Source of the DNA: Halomonas sp. DQ26W
Lineage (GTDB): Bacteria > Pseudomonadota > Gammaproteobacteria > Pseudomonadales > Halomonadaceae
DNA: 64,000 bases
NCBI RefSeq assembly: GCF_003339685.1
Contig: NZ_QPKI01000001.1
Span: forward strand, 174,130 to 238,129
Direction: 5' to 3'
Below are positions 26,359 through 35,840 of the stretch, piece by piece. Numbering within the stretch: the first letter of the stretch is position 1; every line of letters starts with the position of its first letter. The notes under the pieces were generated by a model. That model had not been told where the DNA came from, did not search any database, and worked only from the letters and a program-made list of their open reading frames with translations. A program made the position numbers and the translations under genes.

Positions 26359-27675
26359 TTATTCCTGCTCGTCCAGCGATTCCACACGGATCCGTGTTAC
26401 CGGCCCGGCGATGTCGGCCATGGATTCGATATGACGGATCGCCTCGTTCATGTTCTTCTCGCGGGTGCGATGGGTCAGCAGAATGATCGGCACCAATTCC
26501 CCTTCGGTGGCCTCTTTCTGTACCAGTGCTTCGATGGAGATACCCTGCTCGGCAAGAATGGTCGCCACCCGCGCCAGCACGCCGGGACGATCGACCGCCA
26601 ACAGGCGCAGGTAATAAGCGGTGACGATATCCTCCATGGGCAGGATCGGCATGCTGCCGTCGTCGTCCCCGATGCCGATGAAGGCCAGGTAGGGCACTCG
26701 ATAGTGATGGTCGGTGGCGATGTCACGGGCCACGTCGAGCAGGTCGGCGACCACCGCCGACGCGGTTGGCTCAGCCCCTGCACCGGCCCCGTAGTAGAGT
26801 GTCGGCCCCACGGCATCGCCCATGATGGCGATGGCGTTCTTGACCCCGTGCACGTTGGCCAGCAGCCGCTCCTTGGGGATTAGCGTCGGATGCACGCGCA
26901 ACTCGAGGCCGGCATCGGTCCGCTTTGAGATGCCCAGGTGCTTGATGGTATAGCCGAGGAAGTCGGCCTGTTCCACGTCATCGAAGGTGACCCGTGAGAT
27001 ACCTTCGGTGTAGGCCTTCTCGAACTGCAGCGGCACCCCGTAGGCGATGGAGGCGAGGATGGTCAGCTTATGGGCGGCGTCGATACCTTCGACGTCGAAG
27101 GTCGGGTCCGCCTCGGCGTAGCCCAGCGCCTGGGCCTCGGCCAGCACGTCCTCGAAGGCGCGCCCTTCGCTGCGCATGTGCGTCAGGATGTAGTTGCCGG
27201 TGCCGTTGATGATGCCGGCCACCCATTCGATGCGGTTGGCTCCCAGGCCCTCGCGCAGCGACTTGATCACCGGAACGCCACCCGCCACGGCGCCCTCGAA
27301 GGCGACGATGACGCCCTGCTCGTGGGCTGCCTTGAAGATCTCATTGCCGTGCACGGCGATCAATGCCTTGTTGGCGGTGACCACATGCTTGCCATTTGCG
27401 ATGGCGGCGAGCACCAGTTCGCGAGCTAGCTCGTAGCCTCCCACCAGTTCGACCACCACATCGATGTCGGGATTGCGAGCCACCTCGAAGACATCCGTGG
27501 TGGTCTTGGTACCGGTGAGGTCACACTCCGGGTTCAGGCTGCGATGCGCCACCTGCTCGACGACAATCGGGCGACCCGCACGCCGCGCGATCTCATCGGC
27601 ATTGCGCGTCAGCACGTTGAAGGTACCGCCACCTACGGTACCCAGACCACAGATTCCCACTCTCACCGGTTTCAA
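26359..27675 (-). CDS. hom: homoserine dehydrogenase
   Basis: NAD(P)-dependent reduction of aspartate semialdehyde to homoserine, the branch to threonine and methionine. Rossmann motif GICGLGTVGGGTFNVL, then TANKALIAVHG, AGIINGTGNYILT, YAEADPTFDVEGIDAAHKL, and a C-terminal ACT domain (YYLRLLAVDRPGVLARVATIL) for threonine feedback. Start chosen as TTG at 27675 (giving MKPVRVGICG, as in Pseudomonas), which has AAGGGAG seven bases upstream; the GTG at 27681 lies too close to that site. Not fused to aspartokinase. Confidence 0.95.
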   Translation of the reverse strand: MKPVRVGICGLGTVGGGTFNVLTRNADEIARRAGRPIVVEQVAHRSLNPECDLTGTKTTTDVFEVARNPDIDVVVELVGGYELARELVLAAIANGKHVVTANKALIAVHGNEIFKAAHEQGVIVAFEGAVAGGVPVIKSLREGLGANRIEWVAGIINGTGNYILTHMRSEGRAFEDVLAEAQALGYAEADPTFDVEGIDAAHKLTILASIAYGVPLQFEKAYTEGISRVTFDDVEQADFLGYTIKHLGISKRTDAGLELRVHPTLIPKERLLANVHGVKNAIAIMGDAVGPTLYYGAGAGAEPTASAVVADLLDVARDIATDHHYRVPYLAFIGIGDDDGSMPILPMEDIVTAYYLRLLAVDRPGVLARVATILAEQGISIEALVQKEATEGELVPIILLTHRTREKNMNEAIRHIESMADIAGPVTRIRVESLDEQE

Positions 27676-27725
27676 TGTCACGCTCCCTTGTTGTGTTTCA
27701 ATGTCGCTGAATGTGTCAGTGCCTG

Positions 27726-28481
27726 TCAGCCGTCGAGGCCGAGCATAGCGGCCAGGCGTTCGGCGGGCACATAGCCCGGCACCATGCGGCCATCGGGCAG
27801 CACGATGGCCGGTGTGCCCTTTACGCCGACTTCCATGCCCAGATGATACTGTGCCTCGACCGGATTGTCGCAGTCGACGGTCCCCGAAAAGGCTTCCTCA
27901 CGCTTGACCGACGTCATCGCCTCGCTGCGATTGTCCGCACACCATATCTGTTGCAGCTGACGCGCGCCCTCACCGTTCATGCCGGTACGCGGAAAGGCCA
28001 GGTAGTGCACCTCGATTCCCATCGCGTTGAGGTCGGGCACTTCGTCGTGGAACTGACGGCAGTAGGGGCAGGTGGTATCGGTAAAGACCACGATCTCCAC
28101 CCGGCTCTCGGTCGTGTCGCGAAAAATGACCCGGTCTGCGTCGGCCACGCCGGCCAGGCGCGCCGCTCGCTCGTCATTGCGGGACTGCTCGGTCAGGTTG
28201 ACCAGGCCCTGCCCACTGTTCTCGTAGAGGTCGCCCACCAGGAAGTACTGCCCCTCCACATCGCTGTAAAAGGCTTCACCGGTCTCCAGGCGCACCTGGT
28301 AGATGCCGTCTATGGGCGTGTCGCGAATACTGGCCACCGGCATGGGCTGGCCACCGACCTGAAGGCGTTCAGCCAATCGGTCGACTTCGCTTGCCAAAGC
28401 GCTGGTGGACAGGGTCAGGGCGGTCAGCGTTAACGTCAGGGCGAAAAAGTTGCTGGCAATGCGGCGGGATAGAGCGTTCAT
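27726..28481 (-). CDS. dsbC: periplasmic thiol:disulfide interchange protein DsbC
   Basis: Disulfide isomerase of the periplasm. Signal peptide in residues 1-30 (FFALTLTLTALTLSTSALAS), N-terminal dimerisation domain, and a thioredoxin domain with VFTDTTCPYCRQFHDEV, the CPYC active site near residue 120. The cis-Pro region is VKGTPAIVLPDG. 251 residues. Lies three bases after xerD and before hom, matching the Pseudomonas xerD-dsbC-hom-thrC order. Confidence 0.95.
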   Translation of the reverse strand: MNALSRRIASNFFALTLTLTALTLSTSALASEVDRLAERLQVGGQPMPVASIRDTPIDGIYQVRLETGEAFYSDVEGQYFLVGDLYENSGQGLVNLTEQSRNDERAARLAGVADADRVIFRDTTESRVEIVVFTDTTCPYCRQFHDEVPDLNAMGIEVHYLAFPRTGMNGEGARQLQQIWCADNRSEAMTSVKREEAFSGTVDCDNPVEAQYHLGMEVGVKGTPAIVLPDGRMVPGYVPAERLAAMLGLDG

Positions 28482-28484
28482 GAG

Positions 28485-29387
28485 TCAGCCTCGAGGATGG
28501 TGGTCGGCGTGCAGGGCTTCGAGTCGAGCCTGCGCGACATGGGTATAGATTTGAGTGGTCGACAGGTCACTGTGACCGAGCAGCAGCTGTACGACACGTA
28601 GATTGGCCCCATGATTCAACAAATGCGTCGCAAAGGCGTGTCGAAGCGTATGGGGCGACAGTGGACGTCCGATCTCGGCGGTCCGGGCATGGGCCTTGAT
28701 GCGATGCCAGAATGCCTGGCGGGTCAAACAACCGTCTCCCCTGCCGGGAAACAGTGCCGGCCGCGTCACATCGGCCATCAGCGCGCCGCGGGCCGTGCGC
28801 AGATAGCGTGACAGCCAGTGTACGGCTTCTTCCCCCAGCGGGACCAGCCGGTCTTTGTCCCCTTTCCCGCGCACACGAACCACGCCCTGCCGCAGATTGA
28901 CCGCTTCCACGGTCAACCCCACCAGCTCCGAGACCCTCAGGCCGCAGCCGTAGAGCACCTCGAGCATGGCCCGATCGCGCAGGCCCAGGTCCGTGGTGAG
29001 GTCGGGTGCCGCCAGCAGTCGCTCCACCTCCGCCTCTTCCAGGGTGTCAGGCAGGTTCGGCCGCACCCTTGGCAGACGCACTTCCGCCAGCGGGTCATGT
29101 TCGGTACGTGACTCGGCCAGCGCCCAGCGATAGAAGCTTCGCAGGCTGGACAGCAGGCGCGCATTGCTGCGCAGGCGATAGCCGGCCGCCCGCCGCTCAT
29201 CGAGCCAGGCGGGCAGCGTCGCATCGCCCGGATTGAGCAGGGATCCCCCCGTTTCCTCCAGGCGCACGACCCAGGCCTCCAGGTCATGGCGGTATGCCGT
29301 CAGCGTGTGGTCGCTCGCCCCACGCTCTAGCCACAGTGCATCGAGAAAGGTATCAATCAGCACATGAGATTCATCGATGTGCGGCAT
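28485..29387 (-). CDS. xerD: site-specific tyrosine recombinase XerD
   Basis: Partner of XerC at dif sites, resolving chromosome dimers under FtsK control. N-terminal SAM-like core-binding domain (IDTFLDALWLERGASDHTLTAYRHDLE). Catalytic domain: Arg in EVLYGCGLRVSELVGL, Lys in RGKGDKDRLVPL, HxxR in LSPHTLRHAFATHLLNHGA, His in LGHSDLSTTQIYTHV with the Tyr nucleophile in QIYTH. Start 29387 (MPHIDESHV) gives 300 residues; the frame extends upstream over non-conserved sequence including the rplS terminator. Confidence 0.95.
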   Translation of the reverse strand: MPHIDESHVLIDTFLDALWLERGASDHTLTAYRHDLEAWVVRLEETGGSLLNPGDATLPAWLDERRAAGYRLRSNARLLSSLRSFYRWALAESRTEHDPLAEVRLPRVRPNLPDTLEEAEVERLLAAPDLTTDLGLRDRAMLEVLYGCGLRVSELVGLTVEAVNLRQGVVRVRGKGDKDRLVPLGEEAVHWLSRYLRTARGALMADVTRPALFPGRGDGCLTRQAFWHRIKAHARTAEIGRPLSPHTLRHAFATHLLNHGANLRVVQLLLGHSDLSTTQIYTHVAQARLEALHADHHPRG

Positions 29388-29429
29388 GCAGGCTCCCCCC
29401 GGTGGTACCGGCGCTTGGCCCCAATGCAA

Positions 29430-29466
29430 CGAAACCCCGTCCCGCGCGAGCGGTGACGGGGTTTCG
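29430..29466 (-). terminator. terminator between rplS and xerD
   Basis: 12-bp stem CGAAACCCCGTC / GACGGGGTTTCG with a 13-base loop, followed by TTGC on the minus strand. It would end the rpsP-rimM-trmD-rplS transcript. Confidence 0.75.
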
Positions 29467-29544
29467 CAGGTGGCGCACCCGCGCGGGTGCGCCTTCAGTC
29501 GGCCAGGAGCCTGTCGGATTCGACCGATCGTCCAGGTTCCCAGC

Positions 29545-29901
29545 TCAGCCCAGCTTTTCCTTGATGCGGGCTGACTTGCCGCTGCGCTCACGGAGGTAGT
29601 AGAGCTTGGCCTGGCGCACATCGCCGCGACGCTTGACGCTGATGGACTCGACCAGCGGGCTGTAGGTCTGGAAGGTACGCTCGACGCCGACACCATGAGA
29701 AATCTTGCGCACGGTGAAGGCGGAGTTCAGGCCACGGTTACGCTTGCCGATTACTACGCCTTCGAAGGCCTGCAAACGCTCACGGCTGCCTTCCTTGACC
29801 TTGACCTGAACGACGATGGTGTCGCCCGGAGCGAAGTCCGGCACCTGCTTGCCCATCTGCTCGGTCTCAAGCGCCTGGATCACCTTGTTCTTGCTACTCA
29901 T
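29545..29901 (-). CDS. rplS: 50S ribosomal protein L19
   Basis: 118-residue L19 at the subunit interface. Starts [23 protein letters not shown] with the SH3-like core [32 protein letters not shown] and ends [12 protein letters not shown]. The start at 29901 follows GAGGAGTCATGTC; the longer open frame to 30015 is not conserved. Last gene of the classical rpsP-rimM-trmD-rplS operon. Confidence 0.98.
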   Translation of the reverse strand: MSSKNKVIQALETEQMGKQVPDFAPGDTIVVQVKVKEGSRERLQAFEGVVIGKRNRGLNSAFTVRKISHGVGVERTFQTYSPLVESISVKRRGDVRQAKLYYLRERSGKSARIKEKLG

Positions 29902-30061
29902 GACATGACTCCTCGATAACATGGCTTCACCGTCTCGGTGGCGAAGCGTGATCCCGGCGCTCGAGCCTGACTCGAGAGCGCGGGAGGTAATGGGTGACGC
30001 AGGCCCACGGCTCACTAGAAGCCGGTGCCCTGCACCTCCGCCCTGACAACCTGGTAGACAG

Positions 30062-30823
30062 CTACCTGTTGGCCAGCGCGTATTCTTCGATGAACTCCTC
30101 GAGCAGCGCCTGCTGCTCGCGGCTCAACGTCCTGCCCTCGAGCAGATCTGGCCGCCTCAGCCAGGTCCGCCCCAGCGACTGCTTGAGCCGCCAGCGCCGG
30201 ATCTCACCGTGATGCCCGCTGAGCAGGACATCCGGTACCCGCCGGCCATCGATCACTTCCGGACGCGTGTAGTGCGGGCAGTCCAGCAACCCTTCGTTGA
30301 AGGAATCCTCCACCGCGGAGTCCTGATGCCCCAGCACGCCGGGAACCAACCTGGCCGCGGCGTCGATCAGCACCATGGCCGGCAGCTCGCCGCCGCTGAG
30401 CACATAGTCACCGATGGACCACTCTTCATCGATGTCGCTCTCGACCACCCGCTCATCGATTCCTTCATAGCGCCCGGCCACCACCACCAGAGGTGGACCG
30501 GAGGCCAGCTCATGCGCACCTTGCTGATCCAGCCGGCGCCCCTGGGGCGACAGGTAGATCACCCGAGGCCGCTGACCGATTGCCGCAACGGCCCGGTCGC
30601 AGGCAGCATGGATGGCCGCACGCAGTGTGTCGACCTTCATCAGCATGCCGGGGCCACCACCGTAGGGGCGATCATCCACGGTGCGATGGCGATCGATGGC
30701 ATGGTCGCGGGGATTGAAGAACTCCAGCGCCACACGACCCTGGCTGACCGCCCGCCCCGTTACGCCATGCCGGGTAATGGCATCGAACATCTCGGGAAAC
30801 AGCGACACCACCCCAACCCACAT
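30062..30823 (-). CDS. trmD: tRNA (guanine-37 N1)-methyltransferase TrmD
   Basis: SPOUT-class methyltransferase making m1G37 next to the anticodon, preventing +1 frameshifting. Start [20 protein letters not shown] (30823). Seen: [15 protein letters not shown], the trefoil-knot SAM site [12 protein letters not shown], and [15 protein letters not shown] / [15 protein letters not shown]. 253 residues, matching the family. Lies 29 bases after rimM. Confidence 0.97.
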   Translation of the reverse strand: MWVGVVSLFPEMFDAITRHGVTGRAVSQGRVALEFFNPRDHAIDRHRTVDDRPYGGGPGMLMKVDTLRAAIHAACDRAVAAIGQRPRVIYLSPQGRRLDQQGAHELASGPPLVVVAGRYEGIDERVVESDIDEEWSIGDYVLSGGELPAMVLIDAAARLVPGVLGHQDSAVEDSFNEGLLDCPHYTRPEVIDGRRVPDVLLSGHHGEIRRWRLKQSLGRTWLRRPDLLEGRTLSREQQALLEEFIEEYALANR

Positions 30824-30852
30824 CGCCGAGCCCTTGTAAATGGTCTCGGCCG

Positions 30853-31410
30853 TCAAAATGCCGGATCCCAATCCACGGTCATGACCGCGGCCGCCAGGTC
30901 CACTTTGACGATCACCTCGTCGGGCAAGTAGGGAAGCAGACGCTCACGGTCGTCGATGCTTGTCGGCTCGCCTTCCGGGTCACCTTTGACCACCAGAACG
31001 TCGTTGGCCCCGGTCTCGAAGAGGTAGTGAACGTGCCCTAGCACCTCACCTTCCCGGGTCACTACCAGCAACCCTTCCAGTTGATGCCAGTAATAGTCGC
31101 CACGGGGCAGACCAGGCAGTGCCGACTTGGGCAGCAGGATCTCGGCGCCGGCCAGGTGCTCAGCATCCTCACGGCCGTCGACGCCTTCCAGCAGTGCGAC
31201 CAGACCCTTGCCGTGCCGGCGACCCTGCAACAAGCGATGACGGGTCAAAGCGATGTCCTGCCGCAACACCCACTCGGGGTACTCCAGGATGCCGTCCATC
31301 GGGTTGGTATGGGAGTAGACCTTGAGCCACCCCTTGACGCCATAGGGACTGGTCAGCTTGCCCAGCACCACATGGTCATTCAATTCGATGCGTTCGGCTT
31401 GCTCACTCAT
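30853..31410 (-). CDS. rimM: 16S rRNA processing / 30S maturation factor RimM
   Basis: Assists assembly of the 30S head around S19. N-terminal barrel [23 protein letters not shown] and C-terminal PRC-barrel [24 protein letters not shown], ending [25 protein letters not shown]. 185 residues. Between rpsP and trmD, the standard position. Confidence 0.97.
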   Translation of the reverse strand: MSEQAERIELNDHVVLGKLTSPYGVKGWLKVYSHTNPMDGILEYPEWVLRQDIALTRHRLLQGRRHGKGLVALLEGVDGREDAEHLAGAEILLPKSALPGLPRGDYYWHQLEGLLVVTREGEVLGHVHYLFETGANDVLVVKGDPEGEPTSIDDRERLLPYLPDEVIVKVDLAAAVMTVDWDPAF

Positions 31411-31433
31411 GACGTCACCGGAAAGCGGCAGGC

Positions 31434-31682
31434 TCAGGCCTGCTTGCGGGCTTCCTTGACCAGTTCGGCCACGCGATCGGACAGCTGTGCACCCTGGCTC
31501 TGCCAGTGAGTGACGCGATCCAGATCGACGCGCAGACGCTCTTCACCGCCACGGGCGATGGGGTTGAAGAAACCGAGACGTTCGATGAAGCGGCCATCGC
31601 GAGCGTTGCGCGAATCGGTCACGGTCAGGTGATAGAAGGGACGCTTCTTGGCGCCACCACGTGCCAGACGAATGGTAACCAT
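31434..31682 (-). CDS. rpsP: 30S ribosomal protein S16
   Basis: 82-residue S16 with the canonical start [21 protein letters not shown] and the segment [13 protein letters not shown]. First gene of the rpsP-rimM-trmD-rplS operon; its promoter should lie in the 257 bases between it and ffh, which carry no other gene. Confidence 0.98.
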   Translation of the reverse strand: MVTIRLARGGAKKRPFYHLTVTDSRNARDGRFIERLGFFNPIARGGEERLRVDLDRVTHWQSQGAQLSDRVAELVKEARKQA

Positions 31683-31939
31683 GGCGTTAACTGTCCTTCA
31701 GTTGAGGTTACGTTTAATACCGATGCGTGCCGACTCCGACTAATGGCCGGAAACGTCGGCATCCTGCTCGGAAAGCGGGCCATGAGACCCACCCCCGCGT
31801 CATTCGGTCACTGTTGCTTATCAAGCGTGCAGGCGGACTGATGCCCGGTCCTGCCATGAAGACGCAGCATTCTACGGAAATCAGCCCGCCTTGGAAAGCC
31901 CGACCGACAATCCTTTTACCGCCAGCGGCCAACACCGGC

Positions 31940-33358
31940 TCAACGGCGGGGAAATCCGCCCGGACCACCCATGCCGCCGGGGCCACCCATGCCGCCCATG
32001 CCGCCGGGACCACCGCCACCCATCATGCCCGACATGCCGCGCATCATTTTTTGCATGCCGCCCTTCTTGCCCGCCTTCTTCATCATCTTCTGCATCTGCT
32101 TGTGCTGCTTGAGCAGGCGATTGAGGTCAGGCACCTGCAGGCCGGCACCGGCAGCGATACGCCGCTTGCGCGAACCGTTGATAATCTCGGGGCGCTGGCG
32201 CTCCTTGGGCGTCATGGAGTTGATCAACGCTTCCAGCTTGCCCAGCTCCTTCTCCGGGCCGGGACCCTGCGCCATCTCGGCCATCTGGCCCATCCCGGGC
32301 AACTTGCCGAGCAGCCCCCCCATGCCACCCATCTTCTTGAGCTGCTGGAGCTGGTCACGGAAGTCCTCGAGATCGAAACCATCCCCTTTTTTGACCTTCT
32401 TGGCCAGACGCTCGGCCTTGTCCTTGTCGACGGTGCGCTCGGCCTCCTCGATCAGCGACAGCACGTCGCCCATGCCGAGAATACGCGAGGCCACCCGGTC
32501 CGGATGAAAGGGTTCCAGAGCGTCGACCTTCTCGCCCACGCCCATGAACTTGATCGGTTTGCCGGTAATATGACGCACTGAGAGTGCGGCACCGCCGCGG
32601 GCGTCGCCATCTGCCTTTGTCAAGATCACACCGGTCAGCGGCAGCGCCTCGTGGAACGCCTTCGCCGTATTGGCGGCATCCTGGCCGGTCATGGCGTCGA
32701 CCACGAACAGGGTTTCCTGCGGCTGGCAGGCACGGTGCAGCTCGGCGATCTCGGCCATCATCGCCTCGTCGATGGCCAACCGGCCGGCGGTATCGACGAT
32801 AACCACGTCATGGAACTGTATCTTGGCGTGCCTGAGCGCCGCCTCGGCGATGTCCACCGGCTTCTGGTCGGAGCGAGACGGGAAAAAGTCGACCCCTACC
32901 TCGGAGGCCAGCGTCTCGAGCTGGTCGATGGCCGCCGGGCGGTAGACGTCGGCAGAGACCACCAGCACCTTTTTCTTCTCACGCTCACGCAGGTATCGCG
33001 CCAGCTTGGCCACAGAGGTGGTCTTGCCCGCGCCCTGGAGGCCCGCCATCAGGACTACGGCGGGCGAGCCCTTGAGCAAAAGCCCCTCGTTGGCCTCGCC
33101 CATGGTCGCTTCCAGCTCCTGCTGGACGATCTTTACGAACTGCTGGCCCGGGGAGAGGCTCTTCGACACTTCCTGCCCCACGGCACGCTCGCGCACTCGC
33201 TCGATGAAGCCCTTTACCACCGGCAGGGCGACATCGGCCTCGAGCAGGGCGCGGCGCACCTCGCGCAAGGTGTCCTTGACATTGTCCTCAGTCAGGCGTG
33301 CCTGACCCTTGATGGACTTGAGCGTCTGCGATAAACGCTCGCTGAGATTCTGGAACAT
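31940..33358 (-). CDS. ffh: signal recognition particle protein Ffh
   Basis: GTPase of the SRP that binds signal sequences and 4.5S RNA and pairs with FtsY (also in this window). N domain, then G domain with MAGLQGAGKTTSVAKLA, DVYRPAAIDQL, DTAGRLAIDE, TKADGDARGGAAL and GVGEKVDALEPFHPDR. The M domain is methionine-rich; the last 30 residues are Gly/Met repeats (MGGMGGPGGMGGPGG). 472 residues. Upstream of rpsP in the same direction, the usual ffh-rpsP linkage. Confidence 0.97.
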   Translation of the reverse strand: MFQNLSERLSQTLKSIKGQARLTEDNVKDTLREVRRALLEADVALPVVKGFIERVRERAVGQEVSKSLSPGQQFVKIVQQELEATMGEANEGLLLKGSPAVVLMAGLQGAGKTTSVAKLARYLREREKKKVLVVSADVYRPAAIDQLETLASEVGVDFFPSRSDQKPVDIAEAALRHAKIQFHDVVIVDTAGRLAIDEAMMAEIAELHRACQPQETLFVVDAMTGQDAANTAKAFHEALPLTGVILTKADGDARGGAALSVRHITGKPIKFMGVGEKVDALEPFHPDRVASRILGMGDVLSLIEEAERTVDKDKAERLAKKVKKGDGFDLEDFRDQLQQLKKMGGMGGLLGKLPGMGQMAEMAQGPGPEKELGKLEALINSMTPKERQRPEIINGSRKRRIAAGAGLQVPDLNRLLKQHKQMQKMMKKAGKKGGMQKMMRGMSGMMGGGGPGGMGGMGGPGGMGGPGGFPRR

Positions 33359-33675
33359 GGGCCACTCCGGCTACGATACTGGCAGGGATACTGGCAAGGT
33401 TGGCAACCCACCCGGCCGTCGCTTGGAATTCCATCGTGCGACGATCGGTCACGCTCGCCAAGCATCCCGCATTGCCCGCAATACTGTAAAACAGTCGTTG
33501 AAAATAGCGGTCGAGAGTTATTGACGACAAATTATACGCCTTGTGGCCGCCAGTCTCCATGGAGCCGCCGCCATGGCTGTGCGGCGATGCGCGAATTGGG
33601 TATAGTGACGTCAACAAATTCCTTTTTCACCTTCGAGATGCTTTGACGCCGGCAACGGCGCACGGATGGCAACTG
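33359..33675. other. divergent intergenic region ffh / ypjD
   Basis: 317 bases holding the two divergent promoters. A TATAGT at 33601-33606 could be a -10 box for ypjD, but no good -35 sits 16-18 bases before it. A short direct repeat GGATACTGGCA occurs just upstream of ffh (about 33372-33397). Nothing else stands out. Confidence 0.4.
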
Positions 33676-34476
33676 ATGCAGGCGCTTCCTCTGGCCATCA
33701 TGGCCTTCATCCTCTATCTGGGCGCTGCCTCCTGGCAGGGACTCACTCTGCTGCGACGCGTTCCGCAGCGCCCCGCGCTGGTCCGCGCCCTCGGCTTGCT
33801 GGGCCTGCTCTTCCACCTTCCCGTCGCACTCAAGCTGATCGACCAGACCCCCGGCCTGATGCCGGGACTGTCGACCAGCGCGGTGTTCCTGACAGCGATC
33901 ATGGTGATCCTGCTGCTGGCCGTCAGCATGGCCAAGCCGGTGCTCAACGTGGCGGTGGGCATCTTCCCTCTGTCCGGCCTGGCCCTGCTGCTGGCGGTCG
34001 GGCTGCCCAGCCCTGAGCGCACCGAGGGCATGACGCCGGGCATCGCCCTGCATGCCATCAGCTCGGCACTAGCCTTCGCCGTGCTCGCCGTTGCCGCCTT
34101 CCAGGCGGTGCTGCTGGGCCTGCAGAACAAGGCGCTGCGGCACCACCACACCCGTGGGGTGGTGCAGGTACTACCGCCGCTGACCACCATGGAACGGGTG
34201 CTCTTCGAGCTGATCTGGTCCGGCATGATCCTGCTGACCCTAGCAATCGTCAGCGGCTTTATCTTCGTTGAGAGCATGTTTGCCCAGCACTTGGCGCACA
34301 AGACTATCCTCTCCCTGGCTGCCTGGGTGATCTTCGCCATCCTGCTGATCAGCCATCATATCCTGGGCTGGCGCGGCATGCGGGCCATGCGCTGGATGCT
34401 GGGTGGATACTCGGTGCTGCTGCTGGCCTATTTTGGTAGCAAGTTCGTGCTGGAGGTCATTCTAAATCGCACTTGA
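33676..34476 (+). CDS. YpjD/CcsA-like cytochrome c assembly family inner-membrane protein
   Basis: 266 residues with eight hydrophobic helices. The family features are GIALHAISSALAFAVLAVAAFQAVLLGLQNKAL and the later SHHILGWRGMRAM, resembling the haem-handling CcsA/CcmC superfamily though it lacks a full WWD tryptophan motif. In E. coli ypjD lies next to ffh and the corB-like yfjD, the same neighbourhood as here. The exact role is unknown. Start at 33676 (MQALPLAIMAF) chosen over a longer frame because upstream residues are not conserved. Confidence 0.85.
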   Translation: MQALPLAIMAFILYLGAASWQGLTLLRRVPQRPALVRALGLLGLLFHLPVALKLIDQTPGLMPGLSTSAVFLTAIMVILLLAVSMAKPVLNVAVGIFPLSGLALLLAVGLPSPERTEGMTPGIALHAISSALAFAVLAVAAFQAVLLGLQNKALRHHHTRGVVQVLPPLTTMERVLFELIWSGMILLTLAIVSGFIFVESMFAQHLAHKTILSLAAWVIFAILLISHHILGWRGMRAMRWMLGGYSVLLLAYFGSKFVLEVILNRT

Positions 34477-34550
34477 ATCGTAGGTCGCCTTGACACTGTA
34501 AGGCCGAATCCCTACAAACGTGGCTGACACGTCAGCGAGGACCCTTCGAC

Positions 34551-35840
34551 TTGAGCGACGACTTCCCTTTGGGATTGCTGTTCGGCCTGCTTTTCCTACT
34601 CGTCTGTCTTTCTGCCTTCTTCTCCAGTTCCGAGACCGGCATGATGTCGATCAACCGCTACCGGCTGAACCACGAGGCCAACAGCGGAGACAGCCGTGCC
34701 CGCCGCGTGATCCGCCTGCTGGCTCGCCCGGATCGACTCATCGGCGTGATCCTGATCGGCAACAACTTCGTCAACAACCTGGCGGCCTCCATCGCCACCA
34801 TCATCGCCATCCACTACTTCGGTGAAGTCACCGGGCCGGCCGTTGCCACCTCGTTACTCACCATCACCATCCTGATCTTTGCCGAAGTCACACCCAAGAC
34901 CTATGCCGCAGTGAAGCCGGAACGCATCGCTTACCCCGCTTCACGCGCCCTGGAGCCACTGCTCAAGCTGCTCTATCCACTGGTCTGGCTGGTCAACGTC
35001 ATTTCCAACAGCCTGCTCAGGCTGCTGGGGGTCAAGAGCATCGAAGGGGGCGGTGAGAGCCTGACCCGTGACGAGCTTCGCACCGTGGTCCACGAAGCGG
35101 GCACTCTGATCCCCCATCGTCACCAAGCCATGCTGCTGTCGATTCTCGACCTGGAAAACGTCACGGTGAACGACATCCTGGTGCCGCGCCACGAAGTGGT
35201 GGGGATCGACCTGGACGACGAACTCACGGCGATCCTGACCCAGATCCGCACCAGCCAGCACACGCGCCTGCCCATCTACAAGGGCGACATCAACAACATC
35301 ATCGGCATGCTGCATCTGCGCAACGCCGCCCGCTTCCTGTCCCGGGACGAGGTGACCAAGGCCTCCATCGTCCAGGAGGCGCGGGAGCCCTACTTCATTC
35401 CAGAGTCGACGCCGCTGCACACGCAACTGCTCAACTTCCAGAAGCAGAAGCGACGGATCGGCATCGTGGTGGACGAATATGGCGACGTGGAAGGACTGGT
35501 AACGCTGGAGGACATTCTCGAGGAGATCGTCGGCGAATTCACCACCGACGTGGCGGGACAGGACCAGGACATCCATCGTCAGGACGATGGCAGCCACGTC
35601 ATCGACGGCACCGCCAACATCCGCGACATCAACCGGATGCTCGGCTGGCAACTACCTACCGACGGACCCAAGACCTTGAACGGCCTGATCCTCGAGCACC
35701 TGGAATCCTTTCCCGACGGACCCGCCTGCCTGCAGATCGGTCTCATTCGCATGGAAATCATCGACGTGCAGGACAACCTGATCACCGCGGCACGTTGCTG
35801 GCCACAACCCTCGCGTGCGGTCCGCCGGCAGCAGGAATGA
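34551..35840 (+). CDS. CorB/YfjD-type CNNM transporter-like protein (DUF21 + CBS + CorC domains)
   Basis: 429-residue inner-membrane protein of the CNNM/CorC magnesium-transport-related family. N-terminal DUF21 transmembrane domain (LLFGLLFLLVCLSAFFSSSETGMMSINRYRL), then a CBS pair (VNDILVPRHEVVGIDLDDEL and IVQEAREPYFIPESTPL), and a C-terminal CorC_HlyC domain with IVVDEYGDVEGLVTLEDILEEIVGE. Initiates at TTG (34551) with GAGGA nine bases before it; the next ATG would cut into DUF21. Follows ypjD. Confidence 0.92.
   Translation: MSDDFPLGLLFGLLFLLVCLSAFFSSSETGMMSINRYRLNHEANSGDSRARRVIRLLARPDRLIGVILIGNNFVNNLAASIATIIAIHYFGEVTGPAVATSLLTITILIFAEVTPKTYAAVKPERIAYPASRALEPLLKLLYPLVWLVNVISNSLLRLLGVKSIEGGGESLTRDELRTVVHEAGTLIPHRHQAMLLSILDLENVTVNDILVPRHEVVGIDLDDELTAILTQIRTSQHTRLPIYKGDINNIIGMLHLRNAARFLSRDEVTKASIVQEAREPYFIPESTPLHTQLLNFQKQKRRIGIVVDEYGDVEGLVTLEDILEEIVGEFTTDVAGQDQDIHRQDDGSHVIDGTANIRDINRMLGWQLPTDGPKTLNGLILEHLESFPDGPACLQIGLIRMEIIDVQDNLITAARCWPQPSRAVRRQQE

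Noticed and set aside
28485..29696. longer XerD (403 residues) or a phage integrase
   Set aside because: The added N-terminus runs through the rplS terminator region and is not conserved; context xerD-dsbC-hom is that of the housekeeping recombinase, with no att site or island beside it.
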